NCBI GenBank assembly: GCA_964368495.1
Contig: CAYJAJ010000022.1
Span: 1 to 25,482 of the forward strand
Length of the DNA: 25,482 nucleotides
Origin: CALVGQ01 sp964368495
GTDB taxonomy: Bacteria > Bacillota_I > Bacilli_A > Erysipelotrichales > Erysipelotrichaceae
Direction: 5' to 3'
The position numbers and the translations under genes were made by a program. Every line of letters begins with the position of its first letter. Within the stretch, counting starts at the first letter, position 1. Under the pieces are notes generated by a model. It did not search any database. It was not told where the DNA came from and was given only the letters and a program-made list of their open reading frames with translations. Below, in pieces: positions 7,098-14,512 of the stretch.

Positions 7098-7178
7098 GTT
7101 TACATCTCCAATTTTCATCACCAGGTAGATCATCTTTTACTTAGTGGAAACATACACTCTCACTTGCGAGATGTAAAC
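7098..7178. repeat. 11-bp perfect inverted repeat with a competing hairpin
   Basis: GTTTACATCTC (7098-7108) and GAGATGTAAAC (7168-7178) are exact reverse complements 59 bases apart. The right arm's GAGATGT can instead pair with ACA-C-TCTC at 7154-7161 just before it, giving two mutually exclusive folds. There is no T-run after it. It starts 3 bases past the sigma-like gene. Function is unknown. Confidence 0.5.
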
Positions 7179-7345
7179 GAGGAAGAATAAAACTTGCTTA
7201 ATTGACTTATCCCCCAATACAAAGCAAGGCAAGGTGTGGCCGAGGAACTTAAAGCCAATAAGCAACTCGAATGGGTTGGGTGAATAAATAACATTAATGC
7301 ACAGATTGAGGAAATTATTTACAGTGAAATAATTTATATCTAAAA
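7179..7345 (+). pseudogene. Decayed coding remnant, possibly of a mobilisation protein
   Basis: No intact ORF is present. One frame from about 7211 reads PQYKARQGVAEELKANKQ and LEWVG, meets a TGA, and resumes with INNINAQIEEIIYSEIIYI; another frame just upstream gives KNKTCLIDLSP. This coiled-coil-like, frame-shifted text is typical of eroded element genes. The LID segment recalls the C-terminal part of MobA/MobL relaxases, but the resemblance is too short for a firm call. Confidence 0.3.
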
Positions 7346-7348
7346 TGC

Positions 7349-7391
7349 TAAGATGTGACAGAACTCAAAAACTGTCACATCTTAATTTTTT
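7349..7391 (+). terminator. Strong Rho-independent terminator
   Basis: A perfect 13-bp stem (7349-7361 with 7372-7384, TAAGATGTGACAG/CTGTCACATCTTA) with a 10-base loop is followed by six T's. It closes the decayed region and insulates the GntR-ABC operon promoter from read-through. Confidence 0.85.
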
Positions 7392-7420
7392 GTTACTGCA
7401 TATTAAATGTAAAAATACTC

Positions 7421-7450
7421 TCGACAAAGTGTACTTGAATAATATATAAT
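7421..7450 (+). promoter_or_regulatory. Promoter of the GntR-ABC operon
   Basis: TCGACA (7421-7426, five of six matches) and a perfect TATAAT (7445-7450) are separated by 18 bases. A palindrome starts at the base after the -10, so the transcription start lies inside an operator. Confidence 0.75.
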
Positions 7451-7469
7451 GTACTTATTCAATAAGTAC
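7451..7469. promoter_or_regulatory. Operator for the YtrA-type GntR regulator
   Basis: GTACTTATT-C-AATAAGTAC is a perfect 9-bp inverted repeat around one base, covering the expected transcription start. A further half-site, GTGTACTT (7429-7436), mirrors AAGTACAC (7464-7471), so the two half-sites bracket the -10 box. Palindromes with GTAC...GTAC arms are typical of YtrA-like GntR repressors; autorepression of the operon is inferred. Confidence 0.7.
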
Positions 7470-7504
7470 ACACAATAACCATTTTAAAAATAAGGAGGTA
7501 CTAT

Positions 7505-7882
7505 GTGGAGATTATTATAAGTAGCAACACAAATAAGCCTATATATGAACAGATAACATCACAAATTAAAGCTATGATTATGAGTGGAGAACTGAAAACT
7601 GGTGATCCTATTCCGTCTATGCGTTCTCTTGCAAAAACAATTCATGTTAGTGTTATCACAGTGCAAAAAGCTTATGAAGATTTAGCTCGGGACGGGTTTA
7701 TTGAAACCACTGTTGGACGTGGTAGTTTTGTAGCCGCTCAAAACAAAGATTTCATACAAGAAGAACAACAAAGACAAGTAGAGGAACATTTGATGATTGC
7801 AGCAGATATTGCCCGCACAAACGGGATTAAGCTTGATAAAATCACAGAGTTACTAAAAATATTTTATGAGGAGGACAGGTAG
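7505..7882 (+). CDS. GntR-family regulator, YtrA subfamily
   Basis: This 125-residue protein has an N-terminal GntR winged helix (KPIYEQITSQIKAMI, then PIPSMRSLAKTI, VSVITVQKAYEDLARDG and TTVGRGSFVA) and a short C-terminal helical dimerisation tail of about 45 residues, as in the YtrA subfamily. These proteins repress ABC transporter operons and are often released by cell-wall-active antibiotics. The start is GTG at 7505, six bases after AAGGAGGT (7492-7499); an ATG at 7503 in another frame ends after five codons. A matching palindrome overlaps the transcription start. The stop codon abuts the ATG of the ATPase gene, showing tight operon coupling. Confidence 0.9.
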   Translation: MEIIISSNTNKPIYEQITSQIKAMIMSGELKTGDPIPSMRSLAKTIHVSVITVQKAYEDLARDGFIETTVGRGSFVAAQNKDFIQEEQQRQVEEHLMIAADIARTNGIKLDKITELLKIFYEEDR

Positions 7883-8746
7883 ATGGATTACAATTTACAA
7901 ATAGAAAATTTATGCAAAAGCTATAAGGGAGCAGATTTTAAATTAGATAATGTATCTTTTTCAATCCCAAAAGGCTCTATTATGGGGTTTGTAGGAAAAA
8001 ACGGTGCAGGTAAAAGCACAACACTAAACACTATTTTGAATATCATACACAGAGACAGTGGTGAGGTTCTCTTTTTTGGACGAGAAATGTCAGATGAAAA
8101 CAAGGATATACGCAATGATATTGGTGTGGTATTTGACAGTACGAACTTTTCGAGAGAACTTACCGCACAGAAACTTGAAAAAGTCTTATCAGACATTTAT
8201 TCAAACTGGGATAAAGATGTATTTTTCAATTTCCTTAAACGATTTGGCTTACCTAAAAATAAGAAAATAAAAACATTCTCTCGTGGTATGACTATGAAAC
8301 TATCAATCAGTGTTGCACTTTCGCATAAGGCAAAACTTTTGATTTTAGACGAGGCTACTTCTGGTCTTGACCCTGTTGTGAGAGAAGAAATACTTGATGT
8401 GTTTTTAGAGTTTGTGGAAGATGAAAACAATTCAATTTTAATATCTTCACATATATCAAGCGACCTTGAAAAAGTGGCTGATTACATCACATTTATAGAT
8501 AACGGAAAAATAATTTTAGCAGAAAAGAAAGACACTTTGATTTATGAGTATGGCATTGCACGTATGAAGCAAAGTGATTTTGATAAACTTGACAAGGCAG
8601 AATATCTTGCATTTAGAAAAAGAGGATTGCAACTTGAAGTTTTGGTATCAACCAAAAATAAATTTTCAAGAAATCACCCTAATATCATCATAGACCATGC
8701 TACCATAGATGAAATTTTGCCGTTAATCGCAAAGGAGGGAGTTTAA
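7883..8746 (+). CDS. ABC transporter ATP-binding protein (YtrB-like)
   Basis: This 287-residue ATPase has Walker A GKNGAGKST at 38-46, the signature FSRGMTMKLS (an SRGM variant of LSGGQ, common in this subfamily), Walker B LLILDEATSGLDP, and an H-loop histidine in ISSH. The last 80 residues form an accessory region. It powers the membrane partner encoded 2 bases downstream. In YtrA-controlled operons such transporters are linked to envelope stress and antibiotic response; the substrate here is unknown. The ATG follows the regulator's stop directly, and GAGGAGG lies at the end of the regulator gene. Confidence 0.9.
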   Translation: MDYNLQIENLCKSYKGADFKLDNVSFSIPKGSIMGFVGKNGAGKSTTLNTILNIIHRDSGEVLFFGREMSDENKDIRNDIGVVFDSTNFSRELTAQKLEKVLSDIYSNWDKDVFFNFLKRFGLPKNKKIKTFSRGMTMKLSISVALSHKAKLLILDEATSGLDPVVREEILDVFLEFVEDENNSILISSHISSDLEKVADYITFIDNGKIILAEKKDTLIYEYGIARMKQSDFDKLDKAEYLAFRKRGLQLEVLVSTKNKFSRNHPNIIIDHATIDEILPLIAKEGV

Positions 8747-8747
8747 T

Positions 8748-9392
8748 ATGAGAGGTTTAGTAAGAAATAATTTTTATTCTTTAGGTTCAAATCTACAACT
8801 TTCATTTGTAGTAGCAACTTTTTTAATGTTTGTACCCATTGTTATAGGCGAAGAAACGCTTATCCCGATGGTATTGGCTATACAATCTTTTATTTTTATT
8901 GCAAACAGCGGTTCGGCTTTGAATGTAGACATTACATCGAAATGGAGCAACTTTGAGATAACACTTCCTGTAAAGAGAAGCGATATTGTAAAAGCGAGAT
9001 ATATTTCATTCTCTGTTTTATTATTATTTGGTTTGTTTTTTTCTGTTATAACCTCTATTTTTACTGCTTTTGTATTTCAAACAATAAGTGTAAATACCTT
9101 GGCATCGGGGATTATGTTTGGTGTGTCGCTTTCTCTAATAACGGCAGCACTTATGTATCCGATAATGCTAAAAATTGGTACTGAGAAAAATGAAATTATC
9201 ATTTTTATATGTGCTGGTATTGCAGTAGGAATTTATATGCTAATAGTTCTCATGTTGTCACCTTTTTCAAATGAAGCTGTACCTTTTAGAGAAAAACCAC
9301 TGGTAAATATAGTATGTACAATAAGTGCAGTTGTATTATTTTATGTTTCCTACTTTGTTTCACTTGCTATGTATAAGCGAAAAGAATTGTAA
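8748..9392 (+). CDS. ABC-2-type permease (ABC2_membrane_5-like)
   Basis: This 214-residue protein has about six hydrophobic segments (roughly 20-35, 38-56, 80-100, 115-135, 148-170, 185-206). The conserved cytoplasmic stretch between the second and third (WSNFEITLPVKRSDIVKARY) is typical of the small ABC-2 permeases paired with YtrB-like ATPases. It is the membrane half of the transporter, perhaps as a homodimer. GGAGG precedes the ATG, which is separated from the ATPase stop by one base. No substrate can be assigned. Confidence 0.85.
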   Translation: MRGLVRNNFYSLGSNLQLSFVVATFLMFVPIVIGEETLIPMVLAIQSFIFIANSGSALNVDITSKWSNFEITLPVKRSDIVKARYISFSVLLLFGLFFSVITSIFTAFVFQTISVNTLASGIMFGVSLSLITAALMYPIMLKIGTEKNEIIIFICAGIAVGIYMLIVLMLSPFSNEAVPFREKPLVNIVCTISAVVLFYVSYFVSLAMYKRKEL

Positions 9393-9407
9393 TTCAAGGT
9401 GAATAGT

Positions 9408-9530
9408 ATGGATAATGAAAAATGGGTATTCTGTCCTATTTGTAAAGGTAAAATAAGAGTGCAGATAAGAGGTGATACAAAGCTAAAAAACCTCCCTCTG
9501 TTTTGCCCAAAGTGTAAGCAAAAACAATAA
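9408..9530 (+). CDS. Small cysteine-rich KTR-type zinc-ribbon protein
   Basis: This 40-residue protein has two CxxC knuckles, Cys9-Pro-Ile-Cys12 and Cys33-Pro-Lys-Cys36, enclosing a basic middle with IRVQIRGDTKLKN and PLFCPKC. The pattern fits the Cys_rich_KTR family (PF14205), known as short proteins carried by Tn916-like and other Gram-positive elements. A zinc-ribbon fold is expected; the function is unknown. AAGGTGA stands 5-6 bases before the ATG, and it lies 15 bases after the permease gene, so it is probably the last gene of the GntR-ABC operon. Its presence supports a mobile origin for this region. Confidence 0.8.
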   Translation: MDNEKWVFCPICKGKIRVQIRGDTKLKNLPLFCPKCKQKQ

Positions 9531-9588
9531 TCAGCGTAAAAGAACATATTATAACAATTATTAAGTGCTGGTCACATAATTGCAAAGC

Positions 9589-9636
9589 CAATAATTTATG
9601 AGAATTACTCTCATAGGTTATTGACTTTTAATTTTA
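9589..9636 (+). terminator. Probable terminator of the GntR-ABC operon
   Basis: CAATAA-TT-TATGAGA (9589-9603) pairs with TCTCATA-GG-TTATTG (9609-9623): 13 Watson-Crick pairs plus two possible G-U pairs, with a 5-base loop. A T-rich stretch (CTTTTAATTTT) follows. Confidence 0.6.
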
Positions 9637-9649
9637 CTCTATAATTACT

Positions 9650-9697
9650 AAAAAGGTTTCCACAGGACGTAAAAGAAAAAAACGTCGTGTAGCAACC
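9650..9697 (-). terminator. Terminator of the response regulator/kinase operon
   Basis: On the minus strand GGTT, ACA-type and ACGTC blocks (9682-9697) pair with GACGT, ACA and GGTT blocks (9655-9670) around an A/T-rich loop, and a run of five T's (plus 9650-9654) follows. It lies about 25 bases after the kinase stop codon. Confidence 0.7.
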
Positions 9698-9722
9698 CTA
9701 TATGTACATTTTAATTTCGTAC

Positions 9723-11108
9723 TTACATATTTTTGAACGTAATTTCTATTTTGCAACCACAATTATTATTGTCGCTTATTGTCATTTTAGCATCATGGAC
9801 ATGTGCAATTTGCTTTACCAACAACAGACCAAGACCGTGGCGCAATTTCAATTTGTCGTCAGTACTTTTCAAATAATGCGACTTTTCGTTTAGCTCCTTA
9901 ATTTTTTTATGTGATAAACCCACTCCTGTATCAGAAACAGTGAGCGTAATATCTTCATCCACTACATCAAGAGAAAGTGTTATGTCACAGCCTGTTTTAT
10001 TATGTTCTATACTGTTTATAACTAAATTGTTGATTGCTCTTATAATCAATCGTTCATCACATTCAAAAACAGAGTTTTCTGCATTCGGCGAAATGTCAAC
10101 TGAAATATTGTAATCATCTTTCGAAAATGTGTTGAGAAAATCAGCAACATAATTTCTAAGAAGTTTAGATAATTTTATGTTCGTTTTTTGCAACGGTTGC
10201 ATTTCATATTCAAGTTGTGATGCTAAGTTTATATCCTCGATAAGTCCTTTGATTTTTACACTCTGACCTTTGATAATCTTAGCTTGCTCTCTTGTGATAT
10301 TATCGATCGCATCGCTTTCACTAATGTGTGAAGCATATCCCAAAATCATGGATAATGGTGTTCATATATCATGAGAAACTCCTGCAATCCAATTTGCTCT
10401 TGCTGTTTCTTTTTTTCTTAAATTCATTTTTTGTGTCAGAATTACTTCAGATGTTTTGTTTATATTCTCTGCAATATCTGATAATAAACCTGTTGGTTGA
10501 ATGTGTACTGTTTCTTCTGTTGGAAGTGCTACAATACCCTCAATGATAGGTTTAAAAGTTTTTTCCAATCGACCATTTACAATTAAATATATTATAAAAA
10601 TAGCAACGATATTTATAGCAAAGAATAACAAAACTGTCTGAGGTAGATCAGAAATAAATTCATAATGCCATGTAGGATTTGTAAGTGTAAAATAAGTTTT
10701 TGCTGGATATCCAATCACGATTAATCCATCTTTGGTTTCTGCAACAAATGTAGGATATTCCCTTAAATACCCTTTTGCTATACTTGCTATTTCAGAAGCG
10801 TTGTAACTTAATGCTATTGTAGTAGGTAGATTATCGGTATGCCAAACAATCTCTAATGTATTGTTATCAATATAAAAACCCCAAGCATTATCTGAATTTA
10901 ATTTATCATATAATGTTTCACTTAATTCATATCCATTTTCTGTTTCATTGATTGAATTGGCAACATCTTTTGCAGTTGACCAAGGTGTAGGCTCTAAGTA
11001 TTTTGAAAATATTATTGCAAATAATGCCATATTTATGATTAAGATTGCAAGAGAAGATGAAAGCAGTACTACTACAAATCTATTGATTAATTTGAAAAAT
11101 TTACTCAC
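9723..11108 (-). pseudogene. Sensor histidine kinase interrupted by an in-frame TGA in the H-box
   Basis: Read through one stop, this is a complete 461-codon kinase: membrane segments at about 11-35 and 158-178 enclosing an extracytoplasmic sensor domain, a linker, then the H-box SHDI-stop-TPLS with His246, a CA domain with N-box NNLVINSIEHN, G1 DTGVGLS and G2 HGLGLLLVKQI. The stop (plus 10362-10364) replaces the arginine expected in SHDIRTPL; a single CGA-to-TGA change explains it and the frame is otherwise intact. The first fragment keeps the histidine but has no ATP-binding domain. The second could restart only at an ATG at 10349 with no ribosome binding site and lacks the histidine. The start is GTG at 11108, overlapping the regulator's TGA as GTGA and preceded by GGGGGGA. 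TGA ends other genes here normally, so recoding is unlikely. Confidence 0.85.
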
Positions 11109-11815
11109 GCTATTTCCCCCCATACAATCAATTTGTAGCCAAGACCCTTAACTGTAACTAGAGATACAGGCTTTGATGGATTTGCTTCAATTTTTTCACG
11201 AATACGTCTGATATGAACAACTAAAGAGTTTTCATATCCGAATGGATTCTCTCCCCATGCGGCTTCGCACAATGTATCAATCGTTACAATACGACCCTCA
11301 TTTCTATATAACGTCTGTAATAGTTCATATTCTTTAGCAGTGAGCATAATATGCTCACCATTTTTTATTACTTCAGCTCGTCCAAAATCAATTTCACTTG
11401 CTGCCAATTTTAGTGTTGGTTTTTCTCCTTTATAAGTCCTGCGTAAGATAGCGATTATTCTAAAAATCAATTCCTGTGGCAAAAATGGCTTCACAACATA
11501 ATCGTCAGCACCAAGTCCAAGACCTTTTAACTTATCCTCATTTTCACCAAGAGCAGTTAAAAAAAGACACGGGTAATCACCTTTTTTCTTTAACTGTCCC
11601 ATTAGGTCGTACCCTGTTCCATCGGGTAGCATAATGTCAAGTATTGCAAGTTCTGGTTTGAATTTTTCAGAAACAATAGTTGCTTCTTTTACTGAACTGG
11701 TTACCTCAATATTTGTAAATCCTGTTTCCTTTAGTATGGCTAAAACCATAGCAAGCAATTCTCTTTCATCATCAACAATTAATATTCGTTTACTATATAA
11801 ATAATTTAGTTCCAT
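11105..11815 (-). CDS. OmpR-family response regulator of the antimicrobial-peptide immunity module
   Basis: This 236-residue protein has an N-terminal receiver domain (acidic pair Asp15-Asp16, phospho-acceptor Asp60 in LAILDIMLP, Thr87, Lys109 in VVKPF) and a C-terminal winged helix (LTAKEYELLQTL, AAWGENPFGYENSLVVHIRR, VKGLGYKL). Such regulators control LanFEG or CprABC-type exporters that protect against lantibiotics and other cationic peptides, and a LanFEG operon is divergently transcribed upstream. 11-bp-spaced repeats in the shared intergenic region are its probable sites. TAGGTAGGT precedes the ATG. With its own kinase broken, it may respond to another kinase or small phosphodonors, or be inactive (inference). 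Confidence 0.9.
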   Translation of the reverse strand: MELNYLYSKRILIVDDERELLAMVLAILKETGFTNIEVTSSVKEATIVSEKFKPELAILDIMLPDGTGYDLMGQLKKKGDYPCLFLTALGENEDKLKGLGLGADDYVVKPFLPQELIFRIIAILRRTYKGEKPTLKLAASEIDFGRAEVIKNGEHIMLTAKEYELLQTLYRNEGRIVTIDTLCEAAWGENPFGYENSLVVHIRRIREKIEANPSKPVSLVTVKGLGYKLIVWGEIA

Positions 11816-11858
11816 AAAGTACCTACCTATATTAAGATTTCTTATTCATCATACCACA

Positions 11859-11887
11859 GGTATAAATTTTTTTTCACAGTATGGCAA
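11859..11887 (-). promoter_or_regulatory. Promoter of the response regulator/kinase operon
   Basis: On the minus strand TTGCCA (plus 11882-11887, five of six matches) is separated by 17 bases from TATACC (plus 11859-11864, four of six). Its -35 lies 3 bases from the first direct repeat of the divergent exporter promoter, so bound regulator could affect both directions. An alternative -10, TATGAT (plus 11848-11853), has a poor -35. Confidence 0.5.
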
Positions 11888-11890
11888 AAA

Positions 11891-11945
11891 TGTAAGGTAA
11901 ATGTAAGCTAGAGAGAAGGGTGTTGTAAGGTTGATAAATTATACT
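11891..11945 (+). promoter_or_regulatory. Response-regulator direct repeats and -10 of the LanFEG operon
   Basis: TGTAAG occurs at 11891, 11902 and 11924, that is at offsets 0, 11 and 33. The skipped register at 11913 holds GAGAAG, matching three of six bases. An 11-bp period is one helical turn and typical of OmpR-family tandem sites. A -10-like TATACT (11940-11945) follows, but nothing resembles a -35 at 17 bases; the last repeat stands near that place. This is the layout of a regulator-dependent promoter. Confidence 0.65.
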
Positions 11946-11973
11946 TTTATTAACCACAGAAAGGAGTATTAAA

Positions 11974-12735
11974 ATGAATATTATTGAAACAAACAATTTA
12001 AGCAAGAGTTATAAAAAATTTCTTGCGGTTGATAGCTTATCACTTCATGTTAAAAAAGGAAGCATTTATGGATTTTTAGGACCGAATGGGGCAGGGAAAT
12101 CCACGACAATGAAGATGCTTTTAGGGCTTACAAAAGCAACATCTGGTACATTTACAATAGATGGGAAAACAATTTCCGCTCAGAGAACGGAAATTTTATC
12201 AAAGGTAGGCTCTTTGATTGAAGCACCATCTTATTATTCAAACTTGAGCGGTAAAGAAAATTTAGAAATAGTGCGAAAAATTTTAGGACTTCCTAAAAGT
12301 TCTGCAGATGAAGCTCTTGAATTTGTCGGACTTACAGAGTTTGGTGATAGACTTGTAAAAAAATACTCTCTCGGAATGAAACAACGTCTTGGACTTGCGT
12401 CTGCACTTTTAGGGAAACCACCTATACTAATATTGGATGAGCCGACAAACGGACTTGATCCGTCGGGTATGCACGAAATGAGGAAACTCATAAAAGAATT
12501 GCCACAAAAGTTGAATTGTACAATTTTGATTTCCTCACACTTGCTATCTGAAATTGAGCTTATCGCTGATGATGTTGGTATCTTAAATCACGGACGTTTG
12601 CTTTATGAGGGTAGCATGGAAGGACTTAAAGAATATGTAGGCGGTTTAGGCTTATTCGGTAACAACTTAGAAGAAATGTTCCTTGAAATGATAGAAGCTG
12701 ACAATAGGACAAGAAAGACAAGGGCGATATTATGA
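11974..12735 (+). CDS. Lantibiotic immunity ABC transporter ATPase (LanF/CprA-like)
   Basis: This 253-residue ATPase of the BcrA/LanF group has Walker A GPNGAGKST at 36-44, the Q-loop region with EAPSYYSNLSGKENL, signature YSLGMKQRLGLA, Walker B PILILDEPTNGLDP and the H-loop SSH. The C-terminal part after the last strand (YEGSMEGLKEY to LEEMFLEMIEADN) is short, as in LanF proteins. With the two following permeases it should expel lantibiotic-type or other cationic peptides from the membrane. AAAGGAG lies 7-8 bases before the ATG. The gene ends in ATGA, sharing bases with the next start. Its promoter carries response-regulator repeats. The exported peptide is not predictable, and no lantibiotic biosynthesis genes are in the window, so self-immunity is less likely than resistance. 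Confidence 0.9.
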   Translation: MNIIETNNLSKSYKKFLAVDSLSLHVKKGSIYGFLGPNGAGKSTTMKMLLGLTKATSGTFTIDGKTISAQRTEILSKVGSLIEAPSYYSNLSGKENLEIVRKILGLPKSSADEALEFVGLTEFGDRLVKKYSLGMKQRLGLASALLGKPPILILDEPTNGLDPSGMHEMRKLIKELPQKLNCTILISSHLLSEIELIADDVGILNHGRLLYEGSMEGLKEYVGGLGLFGNNLEEMFLEMIEADNRTRKTRAIL

Positions 12736-13457
12736 GTGGGTTATTTGTCGAAGTGAGAAAAACAAAGAGGACTGGCGTTATACAGATTATGCCATTAGTG
12801 GGTATTCTCGGAGCGTTATACACCTTTGCGTTTATCTCATTACAAAAGGAAACACTTTTAGGTCTTGACCTTACTTTTAGCGAAATACTATTAACACAGG
12901 CAAGCAGTTTTGTCATAGTCCTAAACTTATTCGGCATCATCTTAATAACAAGCATTATCTACAATATGGAATATCGAGGAAACGCCATAAAGAAAATGTA
13001 TATGTTGCCCGTCAAGATATATGGTATCTATCTGAACAAACTCACAATCTGCGTATTAGCGTTATTTGCTTGCATTGTTATGGAGCATATAGGACTTTAT
13101 ATGATTGGTAGATTTGTATTTCCGTCCGAGGTGCTTCATATTGCAGACTTTGTTATGTTTGCGTTTTACTCGTTTATTTCGTCTTTACCCGCACTAACTT
13201 TTATGCTCTTGATTTCATCAAGAAATGAAAATATTTGGATAGTGATAGGGATAGGCGTACTCGGATTTCTAAGCGGCATGACTATGGCAATGGGGAACGG
13301 TGTATTTTTTCTCTTAAACCCCTTTGTCTTGATATTGAAACCGTCTGTAAACTCGGTAATAGAGCCGCAGACGTTAAACATTGTTATATCGGTAGCAGAA
13401 AGTATTTTATTTACATTAGGAGGTGTTTTCCTTGCAGAAAAATCATTTTATGAATAA
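12732..13457 (+). CDS. Lantibiotic immunity ABC permease (MutE/EpiE-like, LanE)
   Basis: This 241-residue integral membrane protein has about six hydrophobic segments. A conserved N-terminal patch before the first (VEVRKTKRTGVIQIMPL) and the NMEYRGNAIKKMYMLPV segment after the second are typical of LanE/LanG permeases. It overlaps the ATPase gene by ATGA. Base composition rises from here on: the next 1.5 kb uses more CCG, GCG and CGG than the response regulator, kinase and flanking chromosome, suggesting a different donor or a slower-ameliorated segment. LanE rather than LanG is assigned by gene order and general resemblance. Confidence 0.8.
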   Translation: MSGLFVEVRKTKRTGVIQIMPLVGILGALYTFAFISLQKETLLGLDLTFSEILLTQASSFVIVLNLFGIILITSIIYNMEYRGNAIKKMYMLPVKIYGIYLNKLTICVLALFACIVMEHIGLYMIGRFVFPSEVLHIADFVMFAFYSFISSLPALTFMLLISSRNENIWIVIGIGVLGFLSGMTMAMGNGVFFLLNPFVLILKPSVNSVIEPQTLNIVISVAESILFTLGGVFLAEKSFYE

Positions 13458-14226
13458 AAAAGAACTCAGATTTTTTGACTATCTGAGTATCGAACTGTTA
13501 AAAGCAAAAAGGGGTAAGATTTTCCCTATCTTGTTAATTGCTCCGATATTAGTGGTTGTTTCGGGAATATCGGCACTGAATATGTACCTTACGCCGGAGT
13601 ATCCCGACCCGTGGGCGGCAATGTTCATACAAAGTGCGTTATTGTTTAGCTATTACTTGCTGCCCTTTTCAATGATAGTCGTTTGTATCATGCTACAAAG
13701 CAGAGAAAAGCAGGCGGGAGGTATTCTTAAAATGCTTGCCTTGCCCGTAAGCAAAACAAAAATGATACTTGCGAAATTCGCGGTGCTTGTGGGGTATCTG
13801 CTTGTAGAAATCTTAGTTTTTTTACTTGTCTTTATCCTTGCGGGTATGTATACATCAGCTACAAACAAGCTTATAAGCCCTGTTCCCATTCTCTATATCT
13901 TAAAATGGAGCAGCCTTATATTTTTATCCATGCTTCCATCTGTCGCCATGATGTGGGCGATAACAGTAAGATTTAGCAAAATGTTTGTGGCAGTAGGGCT
14001 TAACTTCTTGTTGACTATCCCTGGTATTTTATTCTCTTCATTACCGATATGGTATCTGTTTCCGTACTGTTATAGCGGTCATGTAATTAGGTCGGCAATA
14101 AGCAGTACCAACACAGCCGCCGAATTGACATTGGATATAATACCGTTTGTTCCGGTTGCAGTGGCTATATTCGTTTTGTTTATAATCGTATCAATTAGAA
14201 GTTTTGGAAGGCAAGAAATGAGGTAG
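13432..14226 (+). CDS. Lantibiotic immunity ABC permease (MutG/EpiG-like, LanG)
   Basis: This second permease, 264 residues, begins with a short cytoplasmic segment (FFDYLSIELLKAKRGKIF) followed by about six membrane segments and the conserved REKQAGGILKMLALPVSKTKM loop, so it resembles LanE but is distinct. The start chosen is TTG at 13432, 8 bases after AGGAGG (13418-13423); an ATG at 13459 gives nine fewer residues, and GTG at 13423 lies on the Shine-Dalgarno itself. It overlaps the previous gene by 26 bases. It should form the heterodimeric pore with the upstream permease. G/C-rich stretches such as 13561-13620 set it apart from neighbours. Confidence 0.8.
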   Translation: MQKNHFMNKKELRFFDYLSIELLKAKRGKIFPILLIAPILVVVSGISALNMYLTPEYPDPWAAMFIQSALLFSYYLLPFSMIVVCIMLQSREKQAGGILKMLALPVSKTKMILAKFAVLVGYLLVEILVFLLVFILAGMYTSATNKLISPVPILYILKWSSLIFLSMLPSVAMMWAITVRFSKMFVAVGLNFLLTIPGILFSSLPIWYLFPYCYSGHVIRSAISSTNTAAELTLDIIPFVPVAVAIFVLFIIVSIRSFGRQEMR

Positions 14227-14230
14227 TAAG

Positions 14231-14512
14231 ATGAAAAAAAGTTTAAGCATTATTTCTTTGATAGCAAGCCTTATCCCATTAGCAACATTTATTGAAATTC
14301 TTCTTAAGTTGGAGTTATCATCACAAACACAGGGCATTTGGGTTTTTATCAATATTGTATCCATTATTATCGGGTTTACACTGTCAGTTATATGCGTTAA
14401 AGACAAAAAAAGCCGTAGTATTGTAAACATTATAGCTCTGATTATTTGCATATTGTGGCTGTTAAATATGATTGGAATAGTCGCCGTTGCTATACTTACA
14501 AATTTTAGTTAA
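14231..14512 (+). CDS. Small three-helix membrane protein of the immunity operon
   Basis: These 93 residues contain three hydrophobic stretches at about 4-25, 36-57 and 65-90, with basic residues (KDKKSR) between the last two. I do not recognise a named family. GAGGT lies 8 bases before the ATG and only 4 bases separate it from the permease gene, so it is co-transcribed. Small membrane proteins often accompany LanFEG-type exporters, and an accessory or immunity role is possible (inference). No clear terminator follows. Confidence 0.65.
   Translation: MKKSLSIISLIASLIPLATFIEILLKLELSSQTQGIWVFINIVSIIIGFTLSVICVKDKKSRSIVNIIALIICILWLLNMIGIVAVAILTNFS

Noticed and set aside
9702..9893. Plus-strand 63-residue ORF opposite the kinase's C-terminus
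   Set aside because: It lies antisense to the clearly coding CA domain, has no ribosome binding site and gives no family-like sequence.
10362..10364. Reading the kinase TGA as a sense codon (alternative genetic code or selenocysteine)
   Set aside because: TGA ends several other genes in the window at sensible positions (MarR, response regulator, LanF ATPase). The expected residue is arginine, not tryptophan, glycine or cysteine, and no SECIS-like hairpin is apparent directly after it.
12626..12955. Minus-strand 109-residue ORF across the LanF/LanE junction
   Set aside because: It is a shadow of two well-supported overlapping genes with no ribosome binding site of its own.
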